Part shown: piece after piece, positions 1 to 8,087 of the stretch
How positions within the stretch are numbered: position 1 is the first letter of the stretch
Layout of the letters: each line of letters begins with the position of its first letter
From: an uncultured Pseudomonadota bacterium
GTDB lineage: Bacteria; Pseudomonadota; Gammaproteobacteria; Burkholderiales; SG8-39
Reading direction: 5' to 3'
Length of the DNA stretch: 14,501 nucleotides
Assembly: GCA_903864555.1 (NCBI GenBank)
Contig: CAIPGJ010000641.1
Location: forward strand, 1-14,501
Notes under the pieces: generated by a model
What the model was told of the DNA's origin: nothing
The model's input: only the letters and a program-made list of their open reading frames with translations
Database searches by the model: none
Program-made: the position numbers and the translations under genes

Positions 1-445
1 CGGAAGTGTTCTGTGCCACCCCCTCGGGGGACGGCTTCCTCTGGGTGAGCAGCTGGCGCTGCATGTCCTCCAGTTCCTGCACCCGACGCGCGGTGCGCTG
101 CACGTCATCCCCGCGCTCATCACTGCGCAGCACCGGCAGCGGCGTGCGCGCACGGCGGTTCTCATCGGTATTGCCCCCGCCGTCGAGATTGGCCTGGGCC
201 AGCACATCGGGATTGACCGGGCGGTTGCGATGCTTGGCGTTGACCAGCACCACTTCCAAAGGTGGGGCCGTGGTGAGCTTGCGCATGGCATCCGGAAACT
301 GGAAATGGATGGACAGCACCACGGCATGCAGCAGCACGGACACCAGAAGCGCCACAGCCAGTATCCGTTGAGAGCGGTCAAGCTTTGCGAACGGCCCCCA
401 TGTCATCAGGGCGCGATGCGGGAAAGCGTCCAGCAGCAATTTCAC
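1..445 (-). CDS. TonB-family energy transducer, N-terminal part (cut by left edge)
   Basis: About 148 residues of the N-terminal half are visible; the gene runs off the left edge, so the C-terminal TonB domain is not seen. Reading leftward there is a short cytoplasmic head and then one membrane segment (about residues 28-48) containing SVLLHA. The S-x-x-x-H spacing matches the conserved Ser/His pair in the TonB transmembrane helix. A periplasmic stretch follows with APPLEVVLVNAK and LAQANLDGGG, which I recognise from betaproteobacterial TonB-like proteins near rnb and aroE. Such proteins couple the ExbBD proton-motive force to outer-membrane transporters. The start is uncertain: GTG at 445 (used here), TTG at 457 (AAAAGGA at 460-466 lies very close to it) or ATG at 406. 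It follows the exoribonuclease gene by 58 bp and may have its own promoter. Confidence 0.8.
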   Translation of the reverse strand, partial: MKLLLDAFPHRALMTWGPFAKLDRSQRILAVALLVSVLLHAVVLSIHFQFPDAMRKLTTAPPLEVVLVNAKHRNRPVNPDVLAQANLDGGGNTDENRRARTPLPVLRSDERGDDVQRTARRVQELEDMQRQLLTQRKPSPEGVAQNTS

Positions 446-476
446 GAAGGCTTTCAAAGTCCTTTTGAATCAGTTG

Positions 477-507
477 ATTCTACGCGTTTTCTCGTGGTCT
501 TTCTCAA
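477..507 (-). promoter_or_regulatory. possible sigma-70 promoter for the tonB-like gene
   Basis: On the minus strand TTGAGA (502-507) and TAGAAT (477-482) resemble -35 and -10 hexamers, with a long 19-bp spacer. The predicted start near 470 would give a leader of 12-25 nt, depending on the chosen start codon. The -35-like element overlaps the stop codon of the upstream exoribonuclease gene. The -10 match is good (5 of 6) but the spacer is suboptimal, so this is tentative. Confidence 0.3.
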
Positions 508-2375
508 CTGGTCGGCGTGGTCTCCAGATGCCTTTTGAACTGGCAGGAGAGGCTGAGTTCAAGCACATCGACATGGCTGACTTCCAGCTCGACACAACTG
601 CCCGAGGGAAGCTCGGGCAGGGACGGCACACGTGCAACATAGGGCATGCCGTCAATACGGACCAGGCTTTCACGCAGCACTTCCCCGGTGAGGGACGCCG
701 GCTTTTCCTGCAGCAGCCAGCGCAGGCACCAGTAGTTTTCCATCTGGCGCTGGAAATCGCCATAGGTGGCATAGGTTGCCTCGAAGTCGGAGATGGCCGA
801 CAGCAGTTCGGCCGAGTTGCGGCGAAACGGCGCCGCCTCCCCGGACAGCAGGGCAAGCAGTTGCCATTGGTTGACCAGATCGACATAGCGCCGCAGCGGC
901 GAGCTGGACCAGGCGTAATGGCTGACACCCAGGCCCTGGTGGGGTGCAGCGCCAGTGGTCATGCGCACTTTCCCGCTGGATTGCACGCGGTAGATTGCGG
1001 CCACCTCATTCTCGTCAAGCAGTTTGCCCCAGGTACTGTTGGCCAGCACCATGAGCTCGGCCACGAGTTTGTCCATGGGCGCGCCGCGGCGGCGCTGCAG
1101 GATCTGCACCCGGTCGCTCTCCACGACAAAGTTGTATTCGGGCCGCTCCTGCTGGTTGGCCTGCTTTCCACGACCTGCCTCCAGGGTCAGGGCAAAACGC
1201 CACAGCAGGTTCAACTCGGTGGCATAGGGCACATCAGCGGGAACGCGGCCCTCGACAAAAGCCTGATCCAGCACTTCCGTGTTGTGATGACGAAGATTGG
1301 CCACGATGGGTACCCGCTCCACCACGGAGTGAAAGTTCTCGATGGCCAGGGTATCCGGGGCCAGATCGACATACAGCGACACTGCCGGATGCGAGCCACC
1401 CTCTGCCAGCGAAAAATCATGGATGACCGGTACCGGCAGCATGGTGATCTTGTTGCCGGGGAAGTACACGGTGGACAGACGTGCCCGGGCAGCCTGCAGG
1501 TCCAGCGGCGTGCCGGGCGTAAATCCCAGCGCAGGCGCAGCGATGTGGATGCCGACACGTGTCCGTCCATCGGGCATGGCGGTCACCGAGAAGGCATCGT
1601 CGATTTCCGTGGTGCCGGCGTCATCCAGGCTGAAGGCCGCCACGGCGGCCTCGGGGAGCTCCATGGGCAGCGCAACAGACCGCTCAATGTGCAGATCCCC
1701 GGCAAAGGTGGTGCCCTCCGGAAAACATTCAAACAGGAAACGCCCGAGATGGTAGTCATGGGTCGAGGCAAGCGCACCACAGGCCTCCAGCACACGCGCC
1801 GGAGACAATCCAAGCTGTTGGCAGGCATGCTCCAGCGCCTTGGTCTCTGGCTTGTTGCGATCTGGCCGGTAGAGCAATTCGGGCAGCAGGGAGGCCCACC
1901 CTTCGGGCAGGTGATGCGCACATAGTTCGCCTGACCACTGGTCTATCTGTTCCTGGATGCGACGCTTCTTCTCCTGCCCGGCCAGGGCCGCCTTGAGAAT
2001 GTCGGCCGGGGCGGCACGGTAACGGCCCTTGCCCTTGCGGTAGAAATACATGGGCGCTGAATGCAGCTTGAGCAGGATACCCGCCGCCTCCACCGCGGTA
2101 GGGGTCCTGCCGCAATACTCGCGCGCAAGGTCGCCGTGTGCAAACTCGGCCTCGCCGCAGCATTCCCACAGGAAGTGCACGTCGATCTGTCCGGCCGATG
2201 ACTCCGCCTCGCTCAATAGTTCGGCTGGTCCGGGGCTGTCAAAGCGCAGCATCACCGCAGCAGATTTGATCTTGCTGCGCTTGCCATGGGGCGCCTCGAC
2301 CTGCAGGGAGGCGTCGCTCTCGGCAAGCACGGTGCCTGCCTTGAAGCCGCCGTTCTCCTCATAAAGAACATGCAT
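504..2375 (-). CDS. RNase II-family (RNB domain) 3'-5' exoribonuclease
   Basis: A 623-residue protein with an RNB catalytic domain starting near residue 245. The signature SLDDAGTTEIDDAFSV supplies acidic residues D251, E257, D259 and D260 for Mg2+ binding. The family then continues with RVGIHIAAPALGF and, towards the C-terminus, AWSSSPLRRYVDLVNQ, which matches the conserved S-P-x-R-R-Y/F segment. RNB enzymes degrade RNA processively from the 3' end. The N-terminal about 240 residues would hold RNA-binding cold-shock-like folds but show little that I recognise. One position that is Asp in E. coli RNase II is Glu here, as in the Dss1/Zam-like subgroup (from memory), so this is probably not a classical rnb or rnr orthologue. 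The ATG start at 2375 has a GAGG about 11 nt upstream. The gene lies 33 bp after yqiA in the leftward operon. Confidence 0.88.
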   Translation of the reverse strand: MHVLYEENGGFKAGTVLAESDASLQVEAPHGKRSKIKSAAVMLRFDSPGPAELLSEAESSAGQIDVHFLWECCGEAEFAHGDLAREYCGRTPTAVEAAGILLKLHSAPMYFYRKGKGRYRAAPADILKAALAGQEKKRRIQEQIDQWSGELCAHHLPEGWASLLPELLYRPDRNKPETKALEHACQQLGLSPARVLEACGALASTHDYHLGRFLFECFPEGTTFAGDLHIERSVALPMELPEAAVAAFSLDDAGTTEIDDAFSVTAMPDGRTRVGIHIAAPALGFTPGTPLDLQAARARLSTVYFPGNKITMLPVPVIHDFSLAEGGSHPAVSLYVDLAPDTLAIENFHSVVERVPIVANLRHHNTEVLDQAFVEGRVPADVPYATELNLLWRFALTLEAGRGKQANQQERPEYNFVVESDRVQILQRRRGAPMDKLVAELMVLANSTWGKLLDENEVAAIYRVQSSGKVRMTTGAAPHQGLGVSHYAWSSSPLRRYVDLVNQWQLLALLSGEAAPFRRNSAELLSAISDFEATYATYGDFQRQMENYWCLRWLLQEKPASLTGEVLRESLVRIDGMPYVARVPSLPELPSGSCVELEVSHVDVLELSLSCQFKRHLETTPTS

Positions 2376-2408
2376 GTGTGTCTTGCCTCAATACAGAAAG
2401 GGGCGCGA

Positions 2409-3020
2409 TCAGACGCGGCCCCGAATATTCAATGGTGCAGGCATCCCGGCAAATTCCAGGATGGCGGGCAGGTGGGAGGGGAAGCTTTGCAACCCGTGGT
2501 CGCCGCCTTCGATGACCATCTGGCGCGCCCCGGCATAGCGTTCGGCAGCGATACGGTAGTCCAGTTGCGCGTCGCCCGTCTCCACCAGCAGAAAATAGCG
2601 TGAAGGCGTGATGCGAGGCAGCCACATCTGCCGCCATTGCCGAAGGTGATCTTCCGTCAGGACGTAGGTGTCATGCGTGTAGATGTTCTGCTGAAGCCCC
2701 AGATAGGCTTTCAGGCCATCCTGCGGGGTGATCGAAGGATTGAGCAAAATTGCGCGCGCATCGTGCTTCTCGGCCAGCCAGGTGGCGTAAAAGCCGCCCA
2801 GCGAACTGCCGATGAAGCAGTAGAGTCGATCTCCCAGCCGGGCCATTTCCGCTTCGACCCTACGCATGGCTTCATCGCCGGCAACCGGCAGTGCCGGGCA
2901 GAGCAGGCGATCCTCGAGACCGAGCTCACGCATGCGCGCCCTCATCTGCGTGGCCTTGACCGACTGCGGCGATGAATTGAACCCGTGCAGGTAGATGATG
3001 AACGGATCGCCGGCAAGCAT
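2409..3020 (-). CDS. yqiA: YqiA/YcfP-family alpha/beta-hydrolase esterase
   Basis: A 203-residue single-domain alpha/beta hydrolase. The family opening IIYLHGFNSSPQS is at residues 8-20. The nucleophile elbow GSSLGG (71-76) puts the catalytic Ser at 73, an acidic residue lies in ETGDAQLDY (D150 or D154), and the catalytic His is in GGDHGL (H175). Length and motif order fit YqiA-type esterases, which hydrolyse short-chain acyl or thioester substrates in vitro; the physiological substrate is not known. There is no signal peptide, so it is cytoplasmic. The ATG at 3020 begins two bases after the mpl stop, which suggests translational coupling, and the exoribonuclease gene follows 33 bp later. Function beyond esterase is inference. 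Confidence 0.85.
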   Translation of the reverse strand: MLAGDPFIIYLHGFNSSPQSVKATQMRARMRELGLEDRLLCPALPVAGDEAMRRVEAEMARLGDRLYCFIGSSLGGFYATWLAEKHDARAILLNPSITPQDGLKAYLGLQQNIYTHDTYVLTEDHLRQWRQMWLPRITPSRYFLLVETGDAQLDYRIAAERYAGARQMVIEGGDHGLQSFPSHLPAILEFAGMPAPLNIRGRV

Positions 3021-3022
3021 GT

Positions 3023-4372
3023 TCAGTGTTTCCCAGCCATGGCATCAAGCAGTTTCTGGTGCACGCCCTGAAAACCGCCATTGGACATGACCAGCACATG
3101 ATCACCGCTGCGGGCGAAGGCGGTGACCTGCGAAACCAGCGCGTTCAGGTCTTCATGGCACTCGGCCCGCCCCCCCAGTGGCGCCAATGAGGCCCCAGCA
3201 TCCCAGCCCAGCCCACCGGTGTAGCAGTAGACTCGGTCGGCGTGAGCCAGACTTCCGGGAAGTTGGTCCTTCATCACGCCAAGCTTCATGGTGTTGGAGC
3301 GCGGTTCCAGCACGGCGAGAATGCGCGAAGTGCCCACCTTGGCCCGCAAACCCGCCACGGTCGTGGCAATGGCCGTGGGATGGTGGGCAAAGTCATCATA
3401 AACGGTGACGCCACCGGCGATGCCGCGCACTTCCATGCGCCGCTTCACATTTTCAAAGCGGGCCAGTGCCTCCACGGCAGCTTGTGCCTCCACGCCAGCA
3501 TGACGCGCCGCGGCCACCGCGGCCAGCGCGTTGAGGCGGTTATGCTCGCCCATCAGATTCCAGGTGGTGCGGGCGACCAGGTCGCCGCTGAAACACACTG
3601 CAAGTTCGTCAGCCCCGGCATCGCCCAAATGCCATCCGGCCGCCACACCAAAGCGTTCCACAGGCGTCCAGCATCCACGCCCGAGCACTCGATCCAGGCT
3701 GGCTTCACGTCCATTGACCACGACCAGGCCACCACCAGGGACCGTTCGAACCAAATGGTGAAATTGCGTCTCGATCGCCGCCAGATCGGCGAAGATGTCG
3801 GCATGATCAAACTCAAGATTGTTCAAAATCGCAGTTCGCGGACGGTAGTGGACGAATTTGGAACGCTTGTCGAAGAAGGCCGTGTCGTACTCGTCGGCCT
3901 CGATGACAAAGAGCTCATTGGCGGTCAGCCGGGCAGACAGGCCAAAGTTCTCGGGCACGCCACCGATCAGAAATCCAGGATTGCGTCCGGCTGCTTCGAG
4001 TATCCACGCCAGCATCGAGGAAGTTGTCGTCTTGCCATGGGTTCCAGCGACCGCCAGTACCCATTTACCGGGCAGGATTTCGTCAGCCAGCCACTGGGGC
4101 CCGGAGCGGTAGGAGAGCCCGGCATCCAGTATGGCCTCCATCAGGGGATTACCACGGCTCACAACATTGCCGATCACCCAGACATCCGGCCGCAACTTGA
4201 GCTGATCGGCGCCGAATCCTTCGATCAGTCCTATGCCAGCCTGCTCCAGCTGGGTGCTCATGGGCGGATAGACGTTGGCGTCACACCCGGTGACCTTGTG
4301 TCCGGCCGCCCGCGCAAGCAGCGCAAGTCCACCCATGAAAGTGCCGCAAATGCCGATTATGTGAATATGCAT
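3023..4372 (-). CDS. mpl: UDP-N-acetylmuramate:L-alanyl-gamma-D-glutamyl-meso-diaminopimelate ligase
   Basis: A 449-residue Mur-ligase family protein, close to the usual length of Mpl (about 450-460). It recycles cell-wall tripeptide by ligating it directly to UDP-MurNAc in the cytoplasm. The N-terminus MHIHIIGICGTFMGG followed by GCDANVYPPMSTQLE is diagnostic of Mpl and separates it from MurC. The ATP-binding loop GTHGKTTT is at residues 110-117, and the Mur central-domain motifs IEADEYDTAFFDKRSKF and DDFAHHPTA follow. The frame stays open upstream to a TTG at 4447, but the family N-terminus fixes the start at ATG 4372. There is no Shine-Dalgarno sequence before it; the bases directly upstream are TCTCCTCC. 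It is the first gene of the leftward operon with yqiA and the exoribonuclease. Confidence 0.95.
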   Translation of the reverse strand: MHIHIIGICGTFMGGLALLARAAGHKVTGCDANVYPPMSTQLEQAGIGLIEGFGADQLKLRPDVWVIGNVVSRGNPLMEAILDAGLSYRSGPQWLADEILPGKWVLAVAGTHGKTTTSSMLAWILEAAGRNPGFLIGGVPENFGLSARLTANELFVIEADEYDTAFFDKRSKFVHYRPRTAILNNLEFDHADIFADLAAIETQFHHLVRTVPGGGLVVVNGREASLDRVLGRGCWTPVERFGVAAGWHLGDAGADELAVCFSGDLVARTTWNLMGEHNRLNALAAVAAARHAGVEAQAAVEALARFENVKRRMEVRGIAGGVTVYDDFAHHPTAIATTVAGLRAKVGTSRILAVLEPRSNTMKLGVMKDQLPGSLAHADRVYCYTGGLGWDAGASLAPLGGRAECHEDLNALVSQVTAFARSGDHVLVMSNGGFQGVHQKLLDAMAGKH

Positions 4373-4412
4373 GGAGGAGAGTTCGCGCGAATGGCGCAGG
4401 GAAGGCGATAGA

Positions 4413-4421
4413 ATTTTAACA
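4413..4421 (-). promoter_or_regulatory. possible extended -10 promoter of the mpl operon
   Basis: On the minus strand TGTTAAAAT forms an extended -10 element (TG-N-TAAAAT, five of six matches to TATAAT). The start would be near 4406, giving a leader of about 34 nt before the mpl ATG. No good -35 hexamer lies at normal spacing (only CTGACG at 19 bp), which an extended -10 can tolerate. It sits in the divergent region between mpl and the rightward genes. Confidence 0.4.
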
Positions 4422-4486
4422 GTCAGTCCGCGCGCGCCGTCAGACAAGCCATCTTCGACACCATCCAGAGCAGCCTTGAGTCATTC

Positions 4487-5110
4487 ATGCCAAGAGACAA
4501 CCGGAACAAGCAACAGATCCGCGCCAGCATTGCCGCTGCCGCTGCCCGCATCATGGCCGAGGACGGTCTGGATGATTTTGCCCTGGCCAAGCGCAAGGCC
4601 GCGCGACAGCTGGGGGTGCAATCGGCCCAGGTTCTGCCGGACAACGCAGAAATTGAAGAGGCATTGCGTCAGTACCTGGACCTGTACCAGGCCGAGGAGC
4701 AACCCAAGCGGGTGCGCGCCCTGCGGGAAGAGGCTCTCCGGGCCATGCAGATGCTCTCGGACTTCCGGCCCTACCTAAGGGGACCCGTGCTCAAAGGCAC
4801 CGCAGGCCGTTTCAGCGCAATAGACCTCCAGTTGTTTGCAGATGACAGCAAGTTGGTGGAAATTTTCCTGCTTAACCTGAAATTGCCGTTTGAAGTGGTT
4901 GAACCACGCAATCAGGGTGCGCGCGACCGCGGCATCCCGGTTTTTCGCCTCAATTGGGAGGGCGTAGAGCTGAATGTGGCAGTCCACCCCTTGAATGACG
5001 AGAGAGTGACTGCACACCTTGCAGGCCATCCACGGGAACGCGCCTCCATCAGCAACCTGCGTCTTCTTCTGGATCAGCCAGACAGCCCGCAACCTGGAAA
5101 TCCGGAATGA
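4487..5110 (+). CDS. conserved protein with nucleotidyltransferase-like signature, function unknown
   Basis: A 207-residue soluble protein, which I recognise only as a betaproteobacterial conserved hypothetical. The N-terminal half (1-90) is helical and charged, including RIMAEDGLDDFALAKRKAARQLG (22-43). The middle (99-130) carries GPVLKGTAGRFSAIDLQLF, which resembles the start of a nucleotidyltransferase domain (small-residue GT turn followed by D-h-x on a beta strand). The second acidic position is Gln115, so the catalytic site looks degenerate. ELNVAVHPLN (161-170) may be a later core strand. There is no signal peptide or membrane segment. The stop overlaps the ATG of the TlpA-like gene in an ATGA arrangement, so the two are probably co-translated. 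It is divergent from mpl. No function is assigned, and the fold call is inference. Confidence 0.75.
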   Translation: MPRDNRNKQQIRASIAAAAARIMAEDGLDDFALAKRKAARQLGVQSAQVLPDNAEIEEALRQYLDLYQAEEQPKRVRALREEALRAMQMLSDFRPYLRGPVLKGTAGRFSAIDLQLFADDSKLVEIFLLNLKLPFEVVEPRNQGARDRGIPVFRLNWEGVELNVAVHPLNDERVTAHLAGHPRERASISNLRLLLDQPDSPQPGNPE

Positions 5111-5640
5111 GGCTAAGCCGCCGTCAGTGGATAGGGATGGCTGCCGCCGGAATGGGTGCCGCCGCTGCCGGTGTGGTCATCAACCGGGTGTGGATGCAGG
5201 GAAAAGAAGGCGGCGAAGTGCCCTTGTGGGAAGTCAGCCTTCCCGACCTGGATGGTCAGCAGCAATCCTTGGGCCAGTGGCGCAACAAACTGCTGTTACT
5301 GAATTTCTGGGCTACCTGGTGCGAGCCGTGCCGGGAGGAGATCCCGGCGCTGGTGATAGCACAGAAGAAACACGGCAAAAATGTCCAAATTGTTGGCATC
5401 TCCGTCGATTCGGCTGACAAGGTCCGCGAATTCATCCCCCAGTTCCAGATCAACTACCCTTTGCTTGTGGCCGATCTCGGAACGATCCAATGGATGAAAG
5501 GGTTGGGCAATCAATCCGGAGCTTTACCTTACAGCGTGTTCATCACCGGTGCCGGGAAGGTGGTCCATCAGCATCTCGGAGCCCTCACATTCGCGCAACT
5601 CGAAGCGGCGTTCGCAAAATGGCTGAAGCCGGGCGGATAG
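5107..5640 (+). CDS. TlpA-type periplasmic thioredoxin-like oxidoreductase
   Basis: A 177-residue exported thioredoxin-fold protein. The N-terminus LSRRQWIGMAAAGMGAAAAG has a twin-arginine pair (R5, R6) before a hydrophobic alanine-rich segment, so it is a Tat-like signal or anchor. The active site is WCEPC (C72, C75) in the context LLNFWATWCEPCREEIPAL, typical of TlpA/ResA-like reductases. The cis-proline region LPYSVFI and a C-terminal helix follow. Such proteins reduce disulfides in periplasmic partners, for example in cytochrome c or copper-site assembly; the partner here is unknown. The ATG overlaps the stop of the preceding gene by four bases. aroQ follows after 59 bp, so the aroQ-acc genes may receive read-through from here. 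Confidence 0.88.
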   Translation: MRLSRRQWIGMAAAGMGAAAAGVVINRVWMQGKEGGEVPLWEVSLPDLDGQQQSLGQWRNKLLLLNFWATWCEPCREEIPALVIAQKKHGKNVQIVGISVDSADKVREFIPQFQINYPLLVADLGTIQWMKGLGNQSGALPYSVFITGAGKVVHQHLGALTFAQLEAAFAKWLKPGG

Positions 5641-5699
5641 ATTCGCCCAAATTCATGCAAAATTGGACAAATTGAGGCGATTTGCGGCAAACTTGCAAT

Positions 5700-6206
5700 A
5701 TGATGAAGGCAACTGCACGCAATATTGGCAAACCTGCTGCAAAGAATACGGTGTGGGTCATCCATGGCCCCAACCTCAATCTGCTGGGTAGCCGCGAACC
5801 CGACATTTACGGCAAGGACACCCTATCCAGTATCAATCAGAGGCTGCAATTGCTGGCAAAATCCAGCCAGTGCGTCCTCGAATGTTTTCAAAGCAACTTC
5901 GAAGGCGCGTTGATCGAGCGGGTACATGCTGCGAAAACGCAGGGAATTGCATTCATCATCATCAACCCTGCAGGGTTGACCCACACCAGCGTGAGCCTGC
6001 GGGATGCGCTGGCCGGGGTGGACATTCCGTTTATTGAAGTCCATCTGTCCAATATCCACAAGCGTGAGCCTTTCCGCGCCAAGTCCTATTTTTCCGACCT
6101 TGCGGTGGGAACCATATGCGGGCTGGGAAGTGTCGGTTATGACTTTGCGTTGCAATTCGCCCTGAATCGCCTGCCTGCGCAGGCTGGGCGTAAGCCACGC
6201 ACCTGA
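5700..6206 (+). CDS. aroQ: 3-dehydroquinate dehydratase, type II
   Basis: Type II dehydroquinase, about 168 residues. It dehydrates 3-dehydroquinate to 3-dehydroshikimate in the shikimate pathway and acts as a dodecamer in the cytoplasm. Family motifs are in order: [19 protein letters not shown] with the catalytic Tyr (Y37 from this start), [32 protein letters not shown], and [20 protein letters not shown] with the active-site His and Arg. The N-terminus carries about 15 extra residues compared with the usual compact start. Candidate starts are ATG 5700, ATG 5703 or TTG 5682 (GAGG four bases upstream); I chose 5700. accB begins 15 bp after the stop, the common aroQ-accB-accC order. Confidence 0.93.
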   Translation: MMKATARNIGKPAAKNTVWVIHGPNLNLLGSREPDIYGKDTLSSINQRLQLLAKSSQCVLECFQSNFEGALIERVHAAKTQGIAFIIINPAGLTHTSVSLRDALAGVDIPFIEVHLSNIHKREPFRAKSYFSDLAVGTICGLGSVGYDFALQFALNRLPAQAGRKPRT

Positions 6207-6221
6207 TCCGGGAGAAAGCAA

Positions 6222-6677
6222 ATGGATCTCAGAAAACTCAAGAAGCTCATCGACCTGGTCGAAGAGTCTGGCATCACCGAACTGGAAGTCACCGAAGGCG
6301 AAGAAAAGGTCCGCATCGTCAAGAGCGGGCGGGCCATCGGAGAAACCACCATTGCGGTCCCTGCGGTGGCAGCCGCGCCTGCTCCTGCCACGGCTGCCGT
6401 TGCGGCAGCGCCGGCAGCCGTGGCTGCGGCACCAGAGCATGCCGGGGAAGTCGTGAAGTCGCCCATGGTCGGCACCTTCTACCGCTCCGCCTCGCCGGGC
6501 ACCAAGGCCTTCGTCGAGGTCGGCGATACGGTCAAGAAAGGCCAGCCCGTGTGCATCATCGAGGCCATGAAACTGATGAACGAGATCGAGTCGGATGCCG
6601 ATGGCGTAGTGAAGGCCATCCTGGTGGAAAACGGCCAGCCGGTCGAATACGGCGAGCCACTCATCGTTGTTGGCTGA
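6222..6677 (+). CDS. accB: biotin carboxyl carrier protein of acetyl-CoA carboxylase
   Basis: A 151-residue BCCP carrying the biotin that shuttles CO2 between biotin carboxylase and carboxyltransferase in the first step of fatty-acid synthesis. The N-terminal helical region ([20 protein letters not shown]) and a short strand domain are followed by an alanine/proline-rich flexible linker (about 45-72). The C-terminal biotinyl domain starts with [13 protein letters not shown]. The biotinylation motif EAMKLMNE places the modified lysine at K117, 34 residues from the end as usual. GGAG at 6211-6214 gives a good ribosome-binding site seven bases before ATG 6222. It sits between aroQ and accC (43 bp to accC). 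Confidence 0.97.
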   Translation: MDLRKLKKLIDLVEESGITELEVTEGEEKVRIVKSGRAIGETTIAVPAVAAAPAPATAAVAAAPAAVAAAPEHAGEVVKSPMVGTFYRSASPGTKAFVEVGDTVKKGQPVCIIEAMKLMNEIESDADGVVKAILVENGQPVEYGEPLIVVG

Positions 6678-6720
6678 CCCAGCCCGTCGCTGACGCGGCG
6701 CCTCAATCCAGGCACAAAGC

Positions 6721-8073
6721 ATGTTTGAAAAAATCCTCATTGCCAACCGCGGTGAAATTGCGCTGCGCATCCAGCGTGCCTGTCGCGACATGGGCATCAG
6801 AACCGTGGTGGTTCATTCGGAAGCCGACCGCGAAGCCAAATACGTAAAGCTTGCGGACGAGTCGGTCTGCATAGGCCCGGCCCCCTCATCGGCCAGCTAT
6901 CTCAACGTCCCGGCCATCATCAGCGCTGCCGAAGTGACTGACGCCGAGGCGATCCATCCCGGCTACGGCTTCCTTTCGGAAAACGCGGACTTCGCCGAGC
7001 GAGTGGAGAAAAGCGGATTCGTCTTCATCGGGCCGCGTCCGGAAACCATACGGCTCATGGGCGACAAGGTCAGCGCGAAGCAGGCCATGATCAAGGCGGG
7101 CGTGCCTTGCGTGCCCGGTTCCGAAGGCGCCCTGCCCAGCGAACCGGCCGACCTGATCAAGCTTGGACGCAAAGTAGGTTATCCGGTGATCATCAAGGCG
7201 GCCGGCGGTGGCGGCGGCCGCGGCATGCGGGTGGTCCACACCGAAGCGGCGCTCAAGAACGCCGTTGCGCTGACCCGTGCGGAAGCCGATGCAGCTTTCG
7301 GCAATCCGACGGTCTACATGGAAAAGTACCTGGAGAACCCTCGCCATATCGAGATCCAGGTGCTCGCCGACGAACACCGCAATGTCGTCTATCTGGGCGA
7401 GCGCGACTGCTCCATGCAGCGCAGGCACCAGAAAATCATGGAAGAGGCGCCGGCCCCGGAGATCACGCCGCGCCTGCGTTCCCGTATCGGCGATCGTTGC
7501 GTCGAGGCCTGCAAGCGCATGAACTATCGCGGCGCGGGCACCTTCGAGTTTCTCTACGAAAACGGCGAGTTCTACTTCATCGAGATGAACACTCGCTTAC
7601 AGGTGGAGCATCCGGTGACGGAAATGATCACCGGCATCGACATCGTGCAGGAACAGATCCGTATCGCCGCAGGCGAGAAAATGCGCTTCCGCCAGCGCGA
7701 CATCGAGTTCCGCGGCCATGCCATCGAATGCCGGATCAATGCCGAGCACCCCTTCACCTTTGTCCCTTCCCCGGGCAAGATCACGTCCTACCATCCACCG
7801 GGCGGGCCCGGAATCCGCGTCGACTCCCACGTCTATCATGGCTACACGGTGCCGCCCAATTACGATTCGATGGTGGGGAAGATCATCGCCTATGGCGCTG
7901 ATCGTGACCAGGCGATACGACGCATGCGCATCGCCCTGTCCGAAACAGTAGTGGGCGGCATACTGACCAACATTCCGCTGCATCAGGAACTGCTGAACGA
8001 TACGCGCGTAATCAAGGGTGCCGTCAGCATCCATTACGTCGAGAAAAAACTCGGCCAGGAAAAGAAGAGCTGA
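6721..8073 (+). CDS. accC: biotin carboxylase subunit of acetyl-CoA carboxylase
   Basis: A 450-residue biotin carboxylase that carboxylates BCCP-biotin using ATP and bicarbonate. The N-terminus [17 protein letters not shown] is the canonical start. K116 and K159 occupy the ATP-binding positions, and the glycine-rich lid [11 protein letters not shown] is at about 159-169. The catalytic stretch E288-M-N-T-R292-L-Q-V-E296-HPVTE falls at the same numbering as E. coli AccC. The length matches the family (about 449). The ribosome-binding site is weak (AGG near 6710). It lies 43 bp after accB and 14 bp before prmA, so one transcript is likely. Confidence 0.97.
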   Translation: MFEKILIANRGEIALRIQRACRDMGIRTVVVHSEADREAKYVKLADESVCIGPAPSSASYLNVPAIISAAEVTDAEAIHPGYGFLSENADFAERVEKSGFVFIGPRPETIRLMGDKVSAKQAMIKAGVPCVPGSEGALPSEPADLIKLGRKVGYPVIIKAAGGGGGRGMRVVHTEAALKNAVALTRAEADAAFGNPTVYMEKYLENPRHIEIQVLADEHRNVVYLGERDCSMQRRHQKIMEEAPAPEITPRLRSRIGDRCVEACKRMNYRGAGTFEFLYENGEFYFIEMNTRLQVEHPVTEMITGIDIVQEQIRIAAGEKMRFRQRDIEFRGHAIECRINAEHPFTFVPSPGKITSYHPPGGPGIRVDSHVYHGYTVPPNYDSMVGKIIAYGADRDQAIRRMRIALSETVVGGILTNIPLHQELLNDTRVIKGAVSIHYVEKKLGQEKKS

Positions 8074-8087
8074 GCGGACACCAGCCC

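Noticed and set aside
465..1925. 486-codon open frame on the plus strand
   Set aside because: It lies antisense to the RNB exoribonuclease, whose motifs and operon context are clear. Its translation has no recognisable domain, and long antisense frames are expected in GC-rich DNA.
3242..4411. 389-codon open frame on the plus strand
   Set aside because: It is antisense to mpl, which has every family motif. The product is unrecognisable, so I treat it as a shadow frame.
5631..5648. Small inverted repeat around the TlpA-like stop codon (GGGCG / CGCCC)
   Set aside because: The stem is only about five base pairs, includes the stop codon and has no T tract. Too weak to call a terminator.
5823..6797. 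324-codon open frame on the minus strand
   Set aside because: It runs antisense through aroQ, accB and the start of accC, all strongly supported. The translation is low in recognisable motifs.
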